Source: Blakeslea trispora | Taxonomy: Eukaryota > Mucoromycota > Mucoromycetes > Mucorales > Choanephoraceae | Assembly: GCA_025331445.1 (NCBI GenBank) | Contig: JAIWNE010000058.1 | Coordinates: 62,001-126,000 of the forward strand | Reading direction: 5' to 3' | Length of the DNA: 64,000 nucleotides | Part shown: positions 1 to 11,513 of the stretch, piece by piece | Numbering within the stretch: position 1 is the stretch's first letter | Layout of the letters: each line of letters opens with the position of its first letter | Made by a program: the position numbers and the translations under genes | The notes under the pieces: model-generated | Databases searched by the model: none | The model's input: the letters and a program-made list of their open reading frames with translations, nothing else | What the model was told of the DNA's origin: nothing

Positions 1-1
1 G

Positions 2-1879
2 ATTTATCAAAAGAACTCGGAAGTTACGAAGTGGAGAAGAAGAAAGGAAGCTGAATCCGTTGATTCGAAGCAAAAACTAACTAACTTTGGAATCACCGTT
101 ACGAAGAATGCCGAAGTAAAACATCCTGTTGTTCTGAGTCACACAAAGGCGGAACTCATTAGAATCAAAGATTCTGAGCAAAGCTTGGATGAGTATATTC
201 TTCCTATCATGAATAAGGCAAAGGAAGGAAGTTTTATGCACAAGTACGAGTGTTGCCAGTATCTTTCTGTAAAGTTGTATTTTACAAAGAGGCTTCAAGG
301 AATGAACAAAGGTGACAGCTCAAGAGGAGCAGCAAATTATTACTGGCCTAACAACAATGAAAAGTATCGAGCTGCAACCATTGTTCAGTGGGCTACCCAG
401 TTCATTGAGGAAGGTAGTATTTCCGAGCATCAGCAAGGCAAGCACATCAAGCGACAGTCTTTTTTGAGCGACTCTGATGTGAAGCTACTCACATTAGAAA
501 AAATAAGACAGATGAAGCCTGAGTTACGAAGCCTAGGAAGCATCAAAAAAATGATTGAAGAAGAGGTCGTTCTTCAGGTTCTTGGTGTTGCTTCTGGCCA
601 AACAGTGAATTTAGATACTGTAGCCAACTATTTGTACGAGTGGGGCTACTCTTACAGAAAGAATAAGAAGAGCATTTATTTTGATGGTCATGAAAGGGAG
701 GATGTAATTGTCTACCGTAATTCATGGTCATCAAGAATGCTCGGCTATATGAAGAGAGCCGAGTTCTACGAAGGTGAAGCTCAGGAGATAGTCTTGGAGC
801 CAGAACTGAGCGATGAAGAGAAGAAGGTGGTATTCGTCACACATGATGAAAGCACCTTCTACTATAATGATGGCAAGGATGACCTCTGGCTTCTTGAAGG
901 TGAAAACCATATAAAGAAGAAGTCTATGGGCTCTTCCTTGATGGTTTGAGAGTTCCAATGTCCTTGCCATGGAACTATGAAAATCAAGGGCTGGACGTCC
1001 AGAAAGGTGTTCAAAGCTGGCGACAGTTGAGATGGATGGTGGACGTCCAAACACATGCTGGAACAATTGGCAACAGATGCAATTCCTTTGTTTGAAGCTT
1101 TGCATCCGGATTGCATCGGTGTCTTTCTGTTGGACAACAGTTCCAATCATGCTGCTTTTGCTGACGATGCCTTAGTCGCAAAACGCATGACTTTGAATGA
1201 AAAGCCATAGCCTGAAGACAGCAAGATCAGTTTTCGTGACACTACTGTCACTCTTAGTAGCGGAGAGATTTTAAACCAAACCTTCTTCTACGACAAGGTC
1301 TTGCAAACCGTTGATCGAAAAGGCAAAGCAAAGGAAAAGACCGTCCGATATTTCAAAGGCATAAAAAAGGTCTTACCAGAAAGAGGTCAATGGCTTGGAT
1401 GTGATTTGAATGATAAGGCATGGAAGCTCAACTGTGGCGATCCAGTGCCTGGAATAAAGTCTGTTAGCTGTGCTCGCCATTTTCTTGAAAGCCGATCTGA
1501 CTTTATTAATCAGAAATCAGCTCTACAAAAAGTTATAGAAGGAAGCGGTCATATCTTTGAGCTGTATCCTAAATTTCACTGTGAGTGTAATTGGATTGAG
1601 CTTTATTTGTCGTATGCCAAGCGACAGGCTTGTCTTCATTGTGACTATAGCTTCAAGTCTTTAGAGGAAAACATTCACACTTATCTTGATAACGCTGCTA
1701 ATATAGTTCATATAAGAAAGTACTATCAAAAGTGTATGGACTATATTGAAGCTTATACCAAGTGTTCAGACGGTCGCGAGGTTGTCAGCCAGGTCAAGCA
1801 ATTTGTAACAAAGACATATCTGTCTCATAGAAAATGTACCCTTTCTTCTGCAATTATTTCTCTTGAAAATGAACAATAA
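2..1879 (+). pseudogene. DDE transposase pseudogene, open from the left window edge
   Basis: One reading frame runs from base 2 to the TAA ending at 1879, broken only by in-frame stops at 947 (TGA), 1028 (TGA) and 1208 (TAG). Translation across the stops gives a continuous DDE-transposase-like protein: a basic N-terminal stretch (KWRRRKE), HDESTFYYND (first Asp at 845-847), the DNSSNHAAF block (second Asp at 1133-1135), and a late block with YPKFHCECNWIEL (Glu at 1598-1600). This pattern resembles a DDE family I know from Mucoromycota and Basidiomycota; it is not Tc1, pogo or MULE. The enzyme would cut and join transposon ends in the nucleus. The 1028 stop fits CGA to TGA, where RDGWW is expected. 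No terminal repeat is visible to the right, and the start lies outside the window. Family assignment is from motif memory. Confidence 0.72.
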
Positions 1880-1914
1880 ACTTTGATTTTTCCTTTTATT
1901 GGTCTCTCGAGTTG

Positions 1915-2010
1915 CTATAAATAGACTCCCATTTCAATATTAGTAACTAAAATCATATAAATTAGAAGAGTCACAGGTTCGATTCCCGTTGAATTTATTT
2001 TTTTCTGATG
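1915..2010 (+). other. Pol III B-box-like fragment with T-run
   Basis: Bases 1976-1986 read GGTTCGATTCC, a perfect match to the internal B box of tRNA genes, and a T-run follows at 1996-2005. The flanking bases form a weak T-arm (one A-C mismatch). I cannot build a D-arm, an anticodon arm or an acceptor stem upstream. This could be a decayed tRNA, a tRNA-derived SINE end or chance. It lies between the transposase pseudogene and CACTA copy A. Confidence 0.2.
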
Positions 2011-2069
2011 GTTAAAATTTGAAAGGATTTTTTGGTTTTCCAAGTTTAAGATCCGAAGCACTGTAGTGT

Positions 2070-2240
2070 GACGAGTTTTTTGATGAGTTGGATGCAATTT
2101 GCAACGCCAACACAAAAGCCAAAAACCGTCGATTTATACCTACCAAGATTGGTTCAAGAATTCGGAAGGAATCACACACCATTACTTCCGAAACACTTGC
2201 TGCTTTGCCAACATGGGCTATTGATGATAATTCTATTTGA
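2070..2240 (+). pseudogene. Last exon of CACTA accessory gene, copy A (truncated)
   Basis: This reads as an open frame of 56 codons ending in TGA at 2238, closely matching the last exon of the accessory gene at 48107-48316: both have FFDELDAI, NRR and ESH..TSETLAALPTWA. The three upstream exons present in copy B are missing; unrelated sequence precedes it, so this is a decapitated relic. It converges with the tnp2 gene, whose stop is at 2298, 58 bp away. The same convergent layout occurs in copy B. Confidence 0.55.
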
Positions 2241-2297
2241 GCGTTTTCTTAAATCTGTTGTAATAAATACTTTGTAAAAAAAATCATCTTTTGTTTG

Positions 2298-4610
2298 TTA
2301 CATAATTTTATTTGGTAAATCAACAACGACAGTGATATCTGCTAAAGGTGTATTCAACATGTGAACTAGTGAATTCATTTTTTGTACTGGTAGAATTGAA
2401 TAGGAACTAATATTTTTGTATTCACACCGAAAAGGACGCATATAAGGTCCAGTGTACTGAGATAAATCTTCTTTACTGGTACGAGGATTCTTGAACCAGT
2501 GAACGAAAGCAAAGTAGTGGTTCAAGTAGCATGTGTGAAATTTACGTAAATAGAAATAGAAAGGGGACAAATATAGTAAATAGTTTGAGACTGTTTTACG
2601 TATGCCTTTATTATGAACAAAATAAATGAGAGTATTTATACCAATTGCTATCTACTATTGCTATCACGTCTTTGACTTCCTTTAGTCTTTACTCTTTACT
2701 AAATTTGGATATTCAAGAGAACAATGTCATAGATTAGTTTGTGTCACCTTTAATGACATATTGACATTTTACTTTCTTTAGCAAGACTTATTGCTCATCA
2801 TCTTCTTTAGTCCAGATTCATAGCACTTGCTAATGAAATCATTCTAGACTGACATAATGTTGGTAGGATTACTTAATCCGACTATGATGTAAATCTTTAT
2901 ATACAATTATAGACTTCAATTTTTAAGAAATTCATGTTCAGACAAGCCAAACACGACAGCATGTTTTGCCATTGCTATCAGCAAACTGTGCCTGATGTCA
3001 AAAAAAGTAATCGACTGATCCAGCACGGAGATGCTCGGTAGTGTCTGTTATATTGACACCTTCCAAATCATCGTTTTCGAAATCATCCTGGCGAAAGGCA
3101 TTGAAATCGATGCCTACATTGCTTCCTGTTGGTCTAGAACTGTAAGTGGATCCAAGCACATCAATCTTTTTGAATTTTTTGACATTGTTGATAACGACAA
3201 TCGGTGTACTGTATTGTCTTCCGTAATATTCAACCAAACAGTGAAAGTGTTCTGGTTTCAAGTGCTTAGGAGCCCCTCGGACCCAAGTGAGAGGCACTCT
3301 ACCGTCTCTGGTCATTGATTCAAAGCCCATAGGATTTCCACCTTTCCGTGGATATTTGATCATATCCCCTAATGAATAAGGAATACCAGGCCCTATGACA
3401 CCCTGATCTTGCAACAAATCCTCACTTGTTTGAATGATATTGTTGCCGTTTGCTGTAGTTTGGTTCGTTTCGTAGTTGTTTGATGTATATGAAAGAAAAG
3501 TATTTCTAATAAAAAACAAATGAACATGATTGATGCTCTAAATGTCTTAATTTAGTTGGATACTCTCAATTGATTATCAGCATGGTAACACAACTTTCTT
3601 TTGGCACTATCATTCGAAAAACTCTAAAAATTTAACTGATGTAATTAAGATAGGGCTGAAAGCTATTGGTAAATTTCCACATCTCACAGTTGTTGGTGTA
3701 TAACATTATGCCAGCACTATTACGTTACAGGCAAAAGACAATCGTAACAAACAAAATATAAACCAAAATGGTAAGGACGTGTCACGCTCTGTTTAAATTT
3801 GAAGCGAAAGTTTAGTTTAGTCTAGTTTCTTTTGGTTTTTTTGTCTTCTTTTTTTTTATGTATTAGCTTCTCTTTAATGTTGCATCTTCAAGAGGCATGA
3901 CAAACCATAAACTACGCGTAGTAAATCAACTATAAACTTGGTATGCATAAGCAGTAGAAAATAAACGTGATAATAATGTAAGCAAATATGTTAAATTTTT
4001 TTTGTTTTTATTCTAAATATTTTTTAAATGATATTGATAAGTATATGTAGGTTAATTATAAAAAAAGAAGAATGAAGTAATTAAGAAACTTCATTTAAGG
4101 AGGTGATATCAGCATCATTCGAGAAAATGATTGCCTGCATTTTACGCACGTATGCTTTTTCAAAACCATGCTTATGATTTGTTTTGACGTTTTAAGGAAG
4201 AGGTTATTCCTTTCAAAGTTAAATGCCCAGAAGCAAGAGATTGGACCCCATTTATGCATACAGTCGCGAAGATGCAGCATAAAATGGAAATTGGGCGGGA
4301 CAGATTCAGAGCCTTAGGCAAGTTCATATTTTTTCGCAAAGTTCAAGAGATGAGTGTGAACTACATCAACGTCGGAAATTTTTATAACACCAGAATCAAG
4401 GATTCGGAGAGCATGGATCAACTCCATCATGTGCATGTAAACAGAGACATCAAAAGTGGGAGGACAAAGGAGAGCATGGGCCATAGAGGTCATGAAATCT
4501 TTAAATTCGATTGCCTTGACATATGGGAACCCATTTTTAGTTATTTTCTTGGACATTGGATTGCCAGGAGCCTGAGGATTAAAATCCATATGGTTTCACC
4601 ACCAGAAATT
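2298..4610 (-). pseudogene. tnp2-like transposase, C-terminal half, copy A
   Basis: This is the downstream part of the transposase gene that begins at 10696. Recognisable minus-strand blocks, in translation order, are 4589-about 4090 (NPQAPGNPMSKK, then a segment with FMTSMAHALLCPP), 3519-2998 (DMIKYPRKGGNPMG, YYGRQYSTPIVVINN, HLRAGSVDYFF) and 2570-2298 (YLNHYFAFVHWFKNPR, ending NKIM). Each has a near-identical partner in copy B. The solo LTR at 2534-2958 splits the VDYFF...YLNHYF segment. The gene's front part lies beyond the 4-kb insertion, at 8757-10696. Catalytic assignments in this half are uncertain. Several splice junctions probably lie between blocks; I did not resolve them all. Confidence 0.6.
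2534..2958. mobile_element. Solo LTR of a retrotransposon (425 bp)
   Basis: Copy B reads without interruption through TAGCATGTTTTGCC at 49195, whereas copy A has 425 extra bases here. The insert begins TGTGAAATTT and ends CACGACA (TG...CA), and is flanked by the 5-bp duplication GCATG (2529-2533 and 2959-2963). This is the structure of an LTR left after recombination between the two LTRs of an integrated retrotransposon. No gag or pol sequence is present. It shares only its 3' terminal CACGACA with the LTR at 48480-49070, so the two come from different but possibly related families. Confidence 0.75.
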
Positions 4611-4761
4611 TTAGATTGCAACACCGACGGATTTTTCAGACTCAAAATAGATTCTATTTTTGGACGTGAAACATGGAGGAGTTTTTATTTTTTATTTTCA
4701 GATGAATCAAGGTGTTTTATGCAAAATGAATAATAAAATAATTTTTATTGGATTAAATTGT

Positions 4762-5022
4762 GCCAGTTAAATCTATTAGCTACTAGGTTCTGGATAGCTG
4801 CTACTAGGCTTCTGGATGGCTACTTCTAGGCTTGATATACCAGGGTGCAGTAGATTGACCCCGGAATACAGGTAGATAGGCTTTTAGGCTGCAATAGCCA
4901 TTACCTTACTACACTGCTTCCAAGGACAACCTACTGCACCCTGGTATATCAAGCCTAGAAGTAGCCATCCAGAAGCCTAGTAGCAGCTATCCAGAACCTA
5001 GTAGCTAATAGATTTAGCTGGC
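4762..5022. repeat. Foldback element: 92-bp inverted arms, 77-bp spacer
   Basis: Bases 4762-4853 are the reverse complement of 4931-5022 with a single mismatch (GCCAGTTAAATC versus GCCAGCTAAATC). The spacer 4854-4930 is unique and contains AGGCTGCAATAGCCA, also found in the Helitron 2 upstream repeats at about 21662. Each arm contains three tandem variants of a unit of about 20 bp (GCTACTAGG..TCTGGAT). The transcript would fold into a near-perfect 92-bp hairpin. There is no coding capacity. It could be a foldback-type MITE, a source of small RNA, or a replication-slippage product. Confidence 0.85.
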
Positions 5023-5565
5023 CGTATTATAACTAAGAGATTCATGAACTATCAAGTGCTTGGCTTGCCTAAATCGATTATAAAAAGTATAAGCAACAGA
5101 GCAATACTTAATGATAGAAACCACTTACATTCAAGTCACTATATATATATAACTCTGTCAATACATCCTAGTAGAATAAAAGATCTAGTTAGAGATATAC
5201 TTTATGCAGTATGCAATAATAGATGACCTACCTCAGTATCTTATCTTCACTTTTTGTTCTAGCGTTAAATATGGTTAGTAAACAATAAAAAGAAAGTAAA
5301 GTTATTTCATACCTTATATGCTCTTAATAGACTGAGGAGAGCAGGTAGTCTAATAAAGAAGATAAGCAGGTGGTTATTTTTTGACCATTAGGGAAAAAAG
5401 AAGCATGCAAAAGAAAAATCAAAATTAAAATCTTCAAGTCCTCCTAAGTTGAAAACAAAATTAGGCGTTTCAGTGTGACATTGTTAGTCAACTTAATCAA
5501 AAAAAGAAAAATTGGTTTGATTGTATTCCTTCTTTACTTATTCCTCATTCAATTTTCTCTTCAAA
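5023..5565. other. Non-coding stretch upstream of the Plavaka/KDZ-like gene
   Basis: AT-rich sequence with no supportable gene. A 60-codon open frame at 5044-5226 has no recognisable domain and is treated as chance. The last 100 bp lead into the start codon at 5566 and presumably hold the transposase promoter, but no clear TATA box is visible. Confidence 0.5.
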
Positions 5566-8322
5566 ATGTCCTCTCAACAAAAAAGACAACGTATCATACC
5601 TCAAAACCAACCTGGTAGAAGTGTATTTAGCCAGTTCGAAACAGAGCCTGAGAATCATTGTGGTTTGTGTGATGGGATATTTGCAACAAAGTACATGCTT
5701 GGACAACATTTATCTACTGTGCATCGTATGAGCGAAGTATACATCAACAGCTATCTTAGATCTGCTGAGCAAAGAGAACTTAGTGCTGCAGCCAATGAAG
5801 AAGAGCAAGACGAAGATGACTTCGAACTGGATTTCAATGACTCTGAAGTTGAAGAAGAAAATGAAGACACCGACAGACTTTTGGAACAGCTTGTAAACTA
5901 TCGCATTCAAACATTACAAGGTCTTTTCAATCAAAATGTCGAAGGAATTCAAAATGCAGAGTCAGCATTTCCTTTCAAGAACATTGAGGCAATGATATTG
6001 CATGTTTTGGTAGATGGAGATAACGACATGATATCTCAAAGAATGATGATGAAAATTCTTCATGCATTCAAGCTTCTATTGATTGTTTCTGAAGAAGCTT
6101 TCAGAAAGAATGAAAGAGTTGTTTTGCCAACACTCAACAAGCTCATGCATTACCAGAACCAAGTTCGCAACTAGATTCCAGTTTTTCCTAGCAAGTCTGT
6201 TATCTTGAAAAATGATAATAATGCCTCAGTTGAAGGATGTGTAAATCTACCTTCAGATCATTTGAAGTTGCTGGCGTCCAACCCAAGAAAATCAGTTAGA
6301 ATTTTCTCTGCCCCTGATCGTACTCCCAATCAGTCAGTCTCCCTACAACAAGGCAAGAAATGGAAAGAGAACCCATGCTTCCAACAGCCTATGACTACTG
6401 TAGATGACTTTGACTACTGGTCTGGTGATATTGCTCTAATTCAAGCAGGCAACAGATCTATTTACTTGCTAATCGAATCGTTTCATACTGAATGCAACAA
6501 TCTCTTTGTACAAGGTTACCAAGTTATCAGTTATCCAAATGATTCAAGAACCTTCATCAAAGAAAATTGCATCAAGATGCGTGCAAGTCAATTGATACAG
6601 TTAGTGCAAGTCGATCATGCCAATCTGGCAATTGGACTCGACATCTTCAATGGTATGATGCAACTCAGCACATATCATCTGAACCTTTTCACCATCATGC
6701 ACCCACTCAGAAAGCCTGCTGCTAATCAACCTGGAAAGTATTACAAGGTTAGAATAAGCCCTATTATTCTTTTCACCGATGATACTAGTGGAAACAAGAG
6801 CAAGCAGTTCAATGCATATGAAAGCTGGTCAATGCGATGTGCTTCAATGACATTCAAGGAAAGATCGTTACTAGAGAATATGTATTTTATTGGAGCTGTC
6901 CAAAAGAAGGAGGGTATTAGTGGAGTTTCGTTGATTCCTTGTCTTGTAGAAGACCTAGTCAAGCTGGAGAACGGTGTTGTCATGTATTCAGCAGTTGACA
7001 ATGAAGATGTGCTTGTTGTGGCTCCCGTTTTGTGGATTGAAGCAGACTCTCCCTGTCACTCTCAACTTTGTGGTCTCTATGGCTTACGTACCAAGTATCC
7101 TTGTAGAAAGTGCTATGTCGACCTTTCTCGTGGTGCTATAGCTAGACAAAGAACAAGATCATACTATACTGGAGATCATTGCCAGCGAGTTACATCTCAT
7201 TATGTGACAGCAGCAAGTACTTCCGATCGAAGCAGTGTGATCTTAGATGCTCCTAAAGCTGGAGAAAGCTCAGTAGCAAAAGTTTTGTCATTTAAAGACA
7301 CTAACACAAGTGCTCTCTTACAACTGAAGTCTTTTAATCCACAACAGATACTCCAACTGAGATCCTTCATACAGTATTGCTAGGTGTGTCGAAGTACTTG
7401 ATAACAGACCTCGTTAAAATCATTGCTACTAAAGCGCAATTGACCAAAATAACGACGGCTCTTGATCATTACAAGCATTCAAAAGGCTTCTCTAGAAAGC
7501 TGAGTAGAAAGCTTCAGCATGTTGGGTCTTTCTTGGGAAGAGACTTCAAAGTATTGCTTCAAATACTTCCCGTGATTTTAGTCGCAGAGTTTCCTGACGC
7601 AACAGGAAATCTCAAGTACATGATTCCTTGTTTTGTCCAGCTCGGAAAGCTATGCTCCCTTCTTTTTGTAAAGCAAGTACCACAAGGCTTTAACCATTAT
7701 GTAGAAGTAGTAGGCCAAGTATCTAGAGAACTGGTTGCCATACTCTATGACTATGATCAAAACTGCACACACATCAAGCATGTCAAGTATCACCTGAAGC
7801 CCAAAACCCATTTCCTTACTCACTTATCGCAAGACATCAAACGCTTTGGCACAGCTTTGAACTTTGAGACAGAAAAAGGGGAGCAGTTTAACAAGCACAT
7901 CAGGGAGCACATTGAACATACAAACAAAGCCGAAGTTCCAAGACAATTGGCTGTTAAGTTTGGCAAGCAAGCAGCTATGAGACATGTTGTAGATGGTGGC
8001 TCTTGGTTGACTCAAGATGGCTTTAGAGTCAAGACTGGCCAAAGAGTTCTAAATTTTGTTGACACACATGCACAAGACTTTTACCAACATTTCTTTGGGG
8101 AACTCGAGACTTTGTTGATAACAATGATTATCAAAATGATAATATCAAGGTATGCAACGGATTGTTTGCACTGTTTAAACAGATACAACATCCTTCTTTG
8201 CTCCAAGTTGGCGTTTACGTCGATGGTTTTATGCAAGTCTATCAAGTACAACCGGCTTCTGCCAATGATAGACTAACAAATGTTCTCAGGGCGCTACCTA
8301 CGAGAGAACTTATTGACTATAG
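5566..8322 (+). pseudogene. Plavaka/KDZ-like DDE transposase (tnp2-related), disrupted
   Basis: The chosen start is MSSQQKR at 5566. A C2H2 finger (CGLCDGIF...HLSTVH) comes first, then an acidic linker, then blocks typical of large fungal DDE transposases: VRISPIILFTDDTSGNKSKQ, VVAPVLWIEADSP, YPCRKCYV, EILHTVLLGVSKYL and a C-terminal HIKHVKYHLKPKTHF/HVVDGGSW region. Lesions are TAG at 6172-6174, a one-base deletion near 7346 (NPQQ(D)TPTEILH), and another frameshift near 8113 (LE T L/DNNDY). After correction the exon ends at 8322 with a good intron, GTAAGT at 8323 to AG at 8391, containing ACTAAT; the next exon is not resolved. It probably mobilised its own element, but is now inactive. The Plavaka versus KDZ label is from memory; the DDE-type transposase call is firmer. 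Confidence 0.68.
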
Positions 8323-8496
8323 GTAAGTTCGCCTCGAATGCTTACTTGATATGCATACTCGGTTGGACAACTACCAACTAATCAACTTAAGCAAGTTTGG
8401 AATTTACTGGTATTTCAAATACTATACCAATTTCCTCTCCAATTAAGCCTTCTTTTAACCTTCCTTTCCTCTTCTATGCCCTCCATTATGTTTATA

Positions 8497-8556
8497 TACC
8501 CTCACCTATGCCCTCACTTATGCCCTCACTTATGCCCTCACTTATGCCCTTAATTA
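8497..8556. repeat. 12-bp minisatellite (CTCACTTATGCC)n
   Basis: About four and a half tandem copies of a 12-bp unit containing TTATGCCC, downstream of the Plavaka/KDZ-like gene. A looser array with the same TTATGCCC core lies at about 26940-26998, in the 3' region of Helitron 2. It is not coding. Confidence 0.8.
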
Positions 8557-8756
8557 TGTTATTACTTATGTTCCTATGCTTTTATCTATAAATCTTTAAT
8601 TTCTTCAAGTTCAAATAGAATTCCGTTTAAAATTTCTCTTTTACTGATTGGCTTTATTTTGCTTTTGTTTCAAAACGTGTTGTTAATCCCAAAGTCCCAA
8701 CGAATAATTTTTTGCTAAATGGTTTTCAACTACCGCACAGGGGAACATCAAAGCTT

Positions 8757-10696
8757 TCAGCCAATGGCTAGCTTCCAAAAAGTTAAGTTTCCTTTTTTAC
8801 AATCTAAAACCTTTGGTGGTGTTTGCATGATTTGTTGAATCTTCAGATAAGCATCTTCCGTCATCATTTTAATCAGAGAAGTTTTGGCAGCACCCAAGTA
8901 TAGAACGTGCATAGGCTCAATAGCCAACAGGTCGTAGGAGAAGTAAGGCAACTTGAAAAGCACCGAAAAACGAACACCACTTGCTTGCTCTAACTCTTTT
9001 CTTTTCTTTGCCGTTTCAGCCTTTTTTCAAGCACGAGAGCTAGCCCTTGTTTCTTCATTGGTTCTTCTTCTCCAAGTGTCACAATTCCAGTTGCAATAGT
9101 TTCTTTGGTTGCCAGGTTCTGCAAAACGAGGAAACTGCGTATAGCACAAGTGACAACCGAAATTACCATTGAAGGACATACTACTTGCTAGCTTTTTTGT
9201 TGCTGGAAGATCCGAGCAAATTGTAGCCAGGCACGCCCTTACGTTGTTCTTAACAACCGAGCCATCTTTCATTACCATCATCATCTCCACACCATGCAAC
9301 AACAAGAGCAACTCATCCACCAATGGCTTCAGGTAATGGTTGAACGCGGTAGTGAGTGGTTCTTGAGGACTAGGGATGACCCCCACGAGTACCATATTCT
9401 TCTTGAGGTCACTGCCGTTGGCTTTAGGTAAGTTCTGTGTAGTGAGGTATATACACCCTACACTATAATTGGCACTGAATGGACCAAACCAGTCAAAGTT
9501 TAACGTAAAAAGCAGGTTATAGTCACCGAGGAAAGCGAAAGAAAGAGGGTGGTTTGGAAGTGCCTTGAACTCAGCGAAACTAGTACCATCGTAAATGTCA
9601 AGCATGTAGCCAGGAACAGTCTCGCGGCTTCTCCATTCGCTAATCTGGTCAGCAAAACCTTGGCGCAGAAAAAACTTCTTGAGTGTTGAGATGATCGAAT
9701 AGTACGGATATTCTTTTTGAGGGACAAGTCTTGCAACCTCTCTTGTGTAATCATAATTATATATTTTGCCTGTACAGTATCTTTCGGACTTATTTGGCTT
9801 GAATACTGCATTTTGTAAGTCTTGGTTGCAAACAATATCCCCACCTCCAGGCTCGTTCTTCTGCTCATAGAGATGATGGCAACTGGTACAGACATTGTAG
9901 TATTTTATACCATCATTACTCAGTTTGAAAAGTTGACTTCTTTTTAAAAACGTTGCCAATGTTCTTGGAAAGCGGAATAGATCGTTTTGGATTTCCAACA
10001 GGCGGTTAAGATCTTCCATGTACTTTTTGATCTGGTGGCGAGGAGTGCTATTGTTGTACATGTGAGTAACCAGCTGAAAGAGGATCTTGGAAGAAGGGCT
10101 GTGAGGAAGTTTATTAGCTAACTTGAGAAAAGATACGAGTTAGTATTAGACTACTTGTACTAAAACAGCTGTTATAGAACTACTTACAAAGAAGATCAAA
10201 TTCAGAAGGTGTAGCAGGCTCAGACTCAGGCTCGGACTCAGCTGGAGTTGCTGGCTCAGACTCAGGCTCAAGCTCATGCACAGTAGAGGCATTGACAAGT
10301 TCTTCGACTTCATCAATTTGCATTAAATCTATTGAAAGTAACTTTGTTAGTTTTTTTTTGTTATGCAGACATCACAGTTTAACAAATTTACCAGAGTTTG
10401 ATGGTTGTTCGGCCAATTCAGTTGTTGGATTCAAGAAATGAGGAGTACGTCTGATGATTGAGTTCCCTATGGATTAAGAGGTAAAGAATTAGAATTAAAT
10501 GTGAATTGGCTGAATCAGAGATAGATCACTTACTATTGATTCCAAGCCATTGTTGATAGGGCATCTTGTCATACCTGTTGTGAATTTTATGAGAACGATG
10601 GGTAGAAGGCTTGATGAACTTAACCTCTTCAGGTCTGTGTTTGCAGATGTCACAAAAACAGTAGATCAAAGTGTTTCTAGTAGGCATAGCAGGCAT
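8757..10696 (-). pseudogene. tnp2-like CACTA transposase, N-terminal half, copy A
   Basis: Start ATG at 10696 (MPAMPTRNTL), 62 bp from a TATA box. Exons read 10696-10534, 10466-10392, 10328-10188 and 10121 onward, with phases that join correctly and introns of 67, 63 and 66 bp. Exon 1 has a zinc-binding-like CFCDICK; exon 3 is acidic with repeated EPESEPATP. The long exon carries tnp2 hallmarks: CTSCHHLYE, VPGYMLDIYDG, FTLNFDWFGPF, VGCIYLTTQNLPKA, LVGVIPSPQEP, HYLKPLVDELL, CSDLPATKKLA and GCHLCYTQFPRF. An in-frame TGA at 9027-9029 replaces the Trp codon kept in copy B (SSRAW). The frame then continues to LLAIEPMHVLYLG and is cut by the 4-kb insertion at about 8750. Known tnp2 proteins bind and excise CACTA elements. 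Inactive here. Confidence 0.75.
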
Positions 10697-10757
10697 TTTA
10701 AGGTAAATTAAATAGAATGTGAGATGGATAGTAGTTTTATTTTGTTTTTCTGTGAGT

Positions 10758-10765
10758 CTTTTATA
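10758..10765 (-). promoter_or_regulatory. TATA box of tnp2 gene, copy A
   Basis: The minus strand reads GATATAAAAGACTC, placing TATAAAAG 62 bp upstream of the tnp2 start codon. The same sequence at the same distance is kept in copy B (55337-55344), which supports function. Confidence 0.6.
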
Positions 10766-11458
10766 TCTTTTTCTTTTGTTTGAACTACCACTACCCTGTT
10801 ACTAATTAAAAAGATTGCACAGAATTTCATTTGTTCCTTGAATGTAGACAAATCAAAAGTCTTTTTGCTTGGAAATCATTGATCGGAAGTAATGTGTTTG
10901 ACTAATGAATGTTCTTCTTCAATGTTTGGTTCCTTTCTGTCAACAATTATTATTGTAAGACATATTCTAAAGCTTGACATCCGTCGATACTGCTTGATTT
11001 TTTATTCAGTTGAATATACATATCAACACTTCCGAAACTATACCAGTAAGTTGTAAGCTGTTCTAATCATTCCTTCTGCTCTTATTTTAGACATAATGCC
11101 TTCCTAATTTGTCATGAATCAAAAACGTTGTTCAAGCTCAGCTGCGCGCTGTTTAAATTAGAATGCGAAGCGATTTAGAAAATTAAATGCCTTTTTATTG
11201 GTTAAAAGTATCAACATCTTTTTTTAAAAAAGGAATTTAAAGTGGTCACAATAAAAAAAACTGGATTTTGGTAAAAATGGCGGTTCTTAAATTAGAGTCG
11301 AAAAATGTTCAAATTAAATGCTTCTAAACGCATAGAAAACGATAGTAAAAAGAACAATCTTCTTACATAGATACATTGTATATAGTTACAGACATTACTG
11401 CGTCAAATTTCATTCAGCTTTGACCAGTTTTTATAAAAACACATTTTACTGCTTAAAA

Positions 11459-11513
11459 TGACCCCTTTAACCGACATAAAATCGACAAAAAATTTAGTCG
11501 GTTAAAGGGGTCA
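11459..11513. repeat. 17-bp perfect inverted repeat with TTTAACCGAC core
   Basis: TGACCCCTTTAACCGAC at 11459-11475 is the exact reverse complement of 11497-11513, with a 21-bp loop. The same TTAACCGAC/GTCGGTTAA core occurs at 34574-34594 and, diverged, in the hairpin cluster that follows there. This suggests a small dispersed palindromic repeat family. Confidence 0.8.

Larger units (their letters stand above)
4740..8745 (+). mobile_element. Block inserted in CACTA copy A, carrying a Plavaka/KDZ-like gene
   Basis: The tnp2 gene of copy A resumes on either side of this block (LAIG ends at 8757; the next tnp2 material is at about 4690 and below), while copy B has no such block. It contains the foldback 4762-5022, non-coding sequence 5023-5565, a transposase pseudogene from 5566 and a short minisatellite. 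I could not find matching terminal inverted repeats or a clear target duplication. The edges are therefore approximate, and the foldback may be a separate insertion. Confidence 0.5.
2041..11350 (-). mobile_element. CACTA/tnp2-like DNA transposon, copy A (interrupted)
   Basis: Sequence from about 2041 to 11350 is collinear with about 48.1-57.25 kb in the same orientation, once each copy's private insertions are removed. It carries the last exon of a plus-strand accessory gene (2070-2240) and a minus-strand tnp2-type transposase gene (10696 down to 2298). Private insertions in this copy are a solo LTR at 2534-2958 and a block of about 4 kb (about 4740-8745) holding a different transposase gene. 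The left end has lost the accessory gene's first three exons, which copy B keeps. I could not identify CACTA-type terminal repeats, so the outer limits are approximate and mark where similarity between copies fades. Confidence 0.65.

Noticed and set aside
1915..2010. tRNA gene suggested by a perfect B box
   Set aside because: No A box, anticodon arm or acceptor stem can be built; kept only as a low-confidence fragment.
5044..5226. Small gene next to the foldback
   Set aside because: No start context, motif or conserved copy; probably chance.
8397..8591. Open frame with repeated MPSL units
   Set aside because: It is the translation of the 12-bp minisatellite downstream of a transposase gene.
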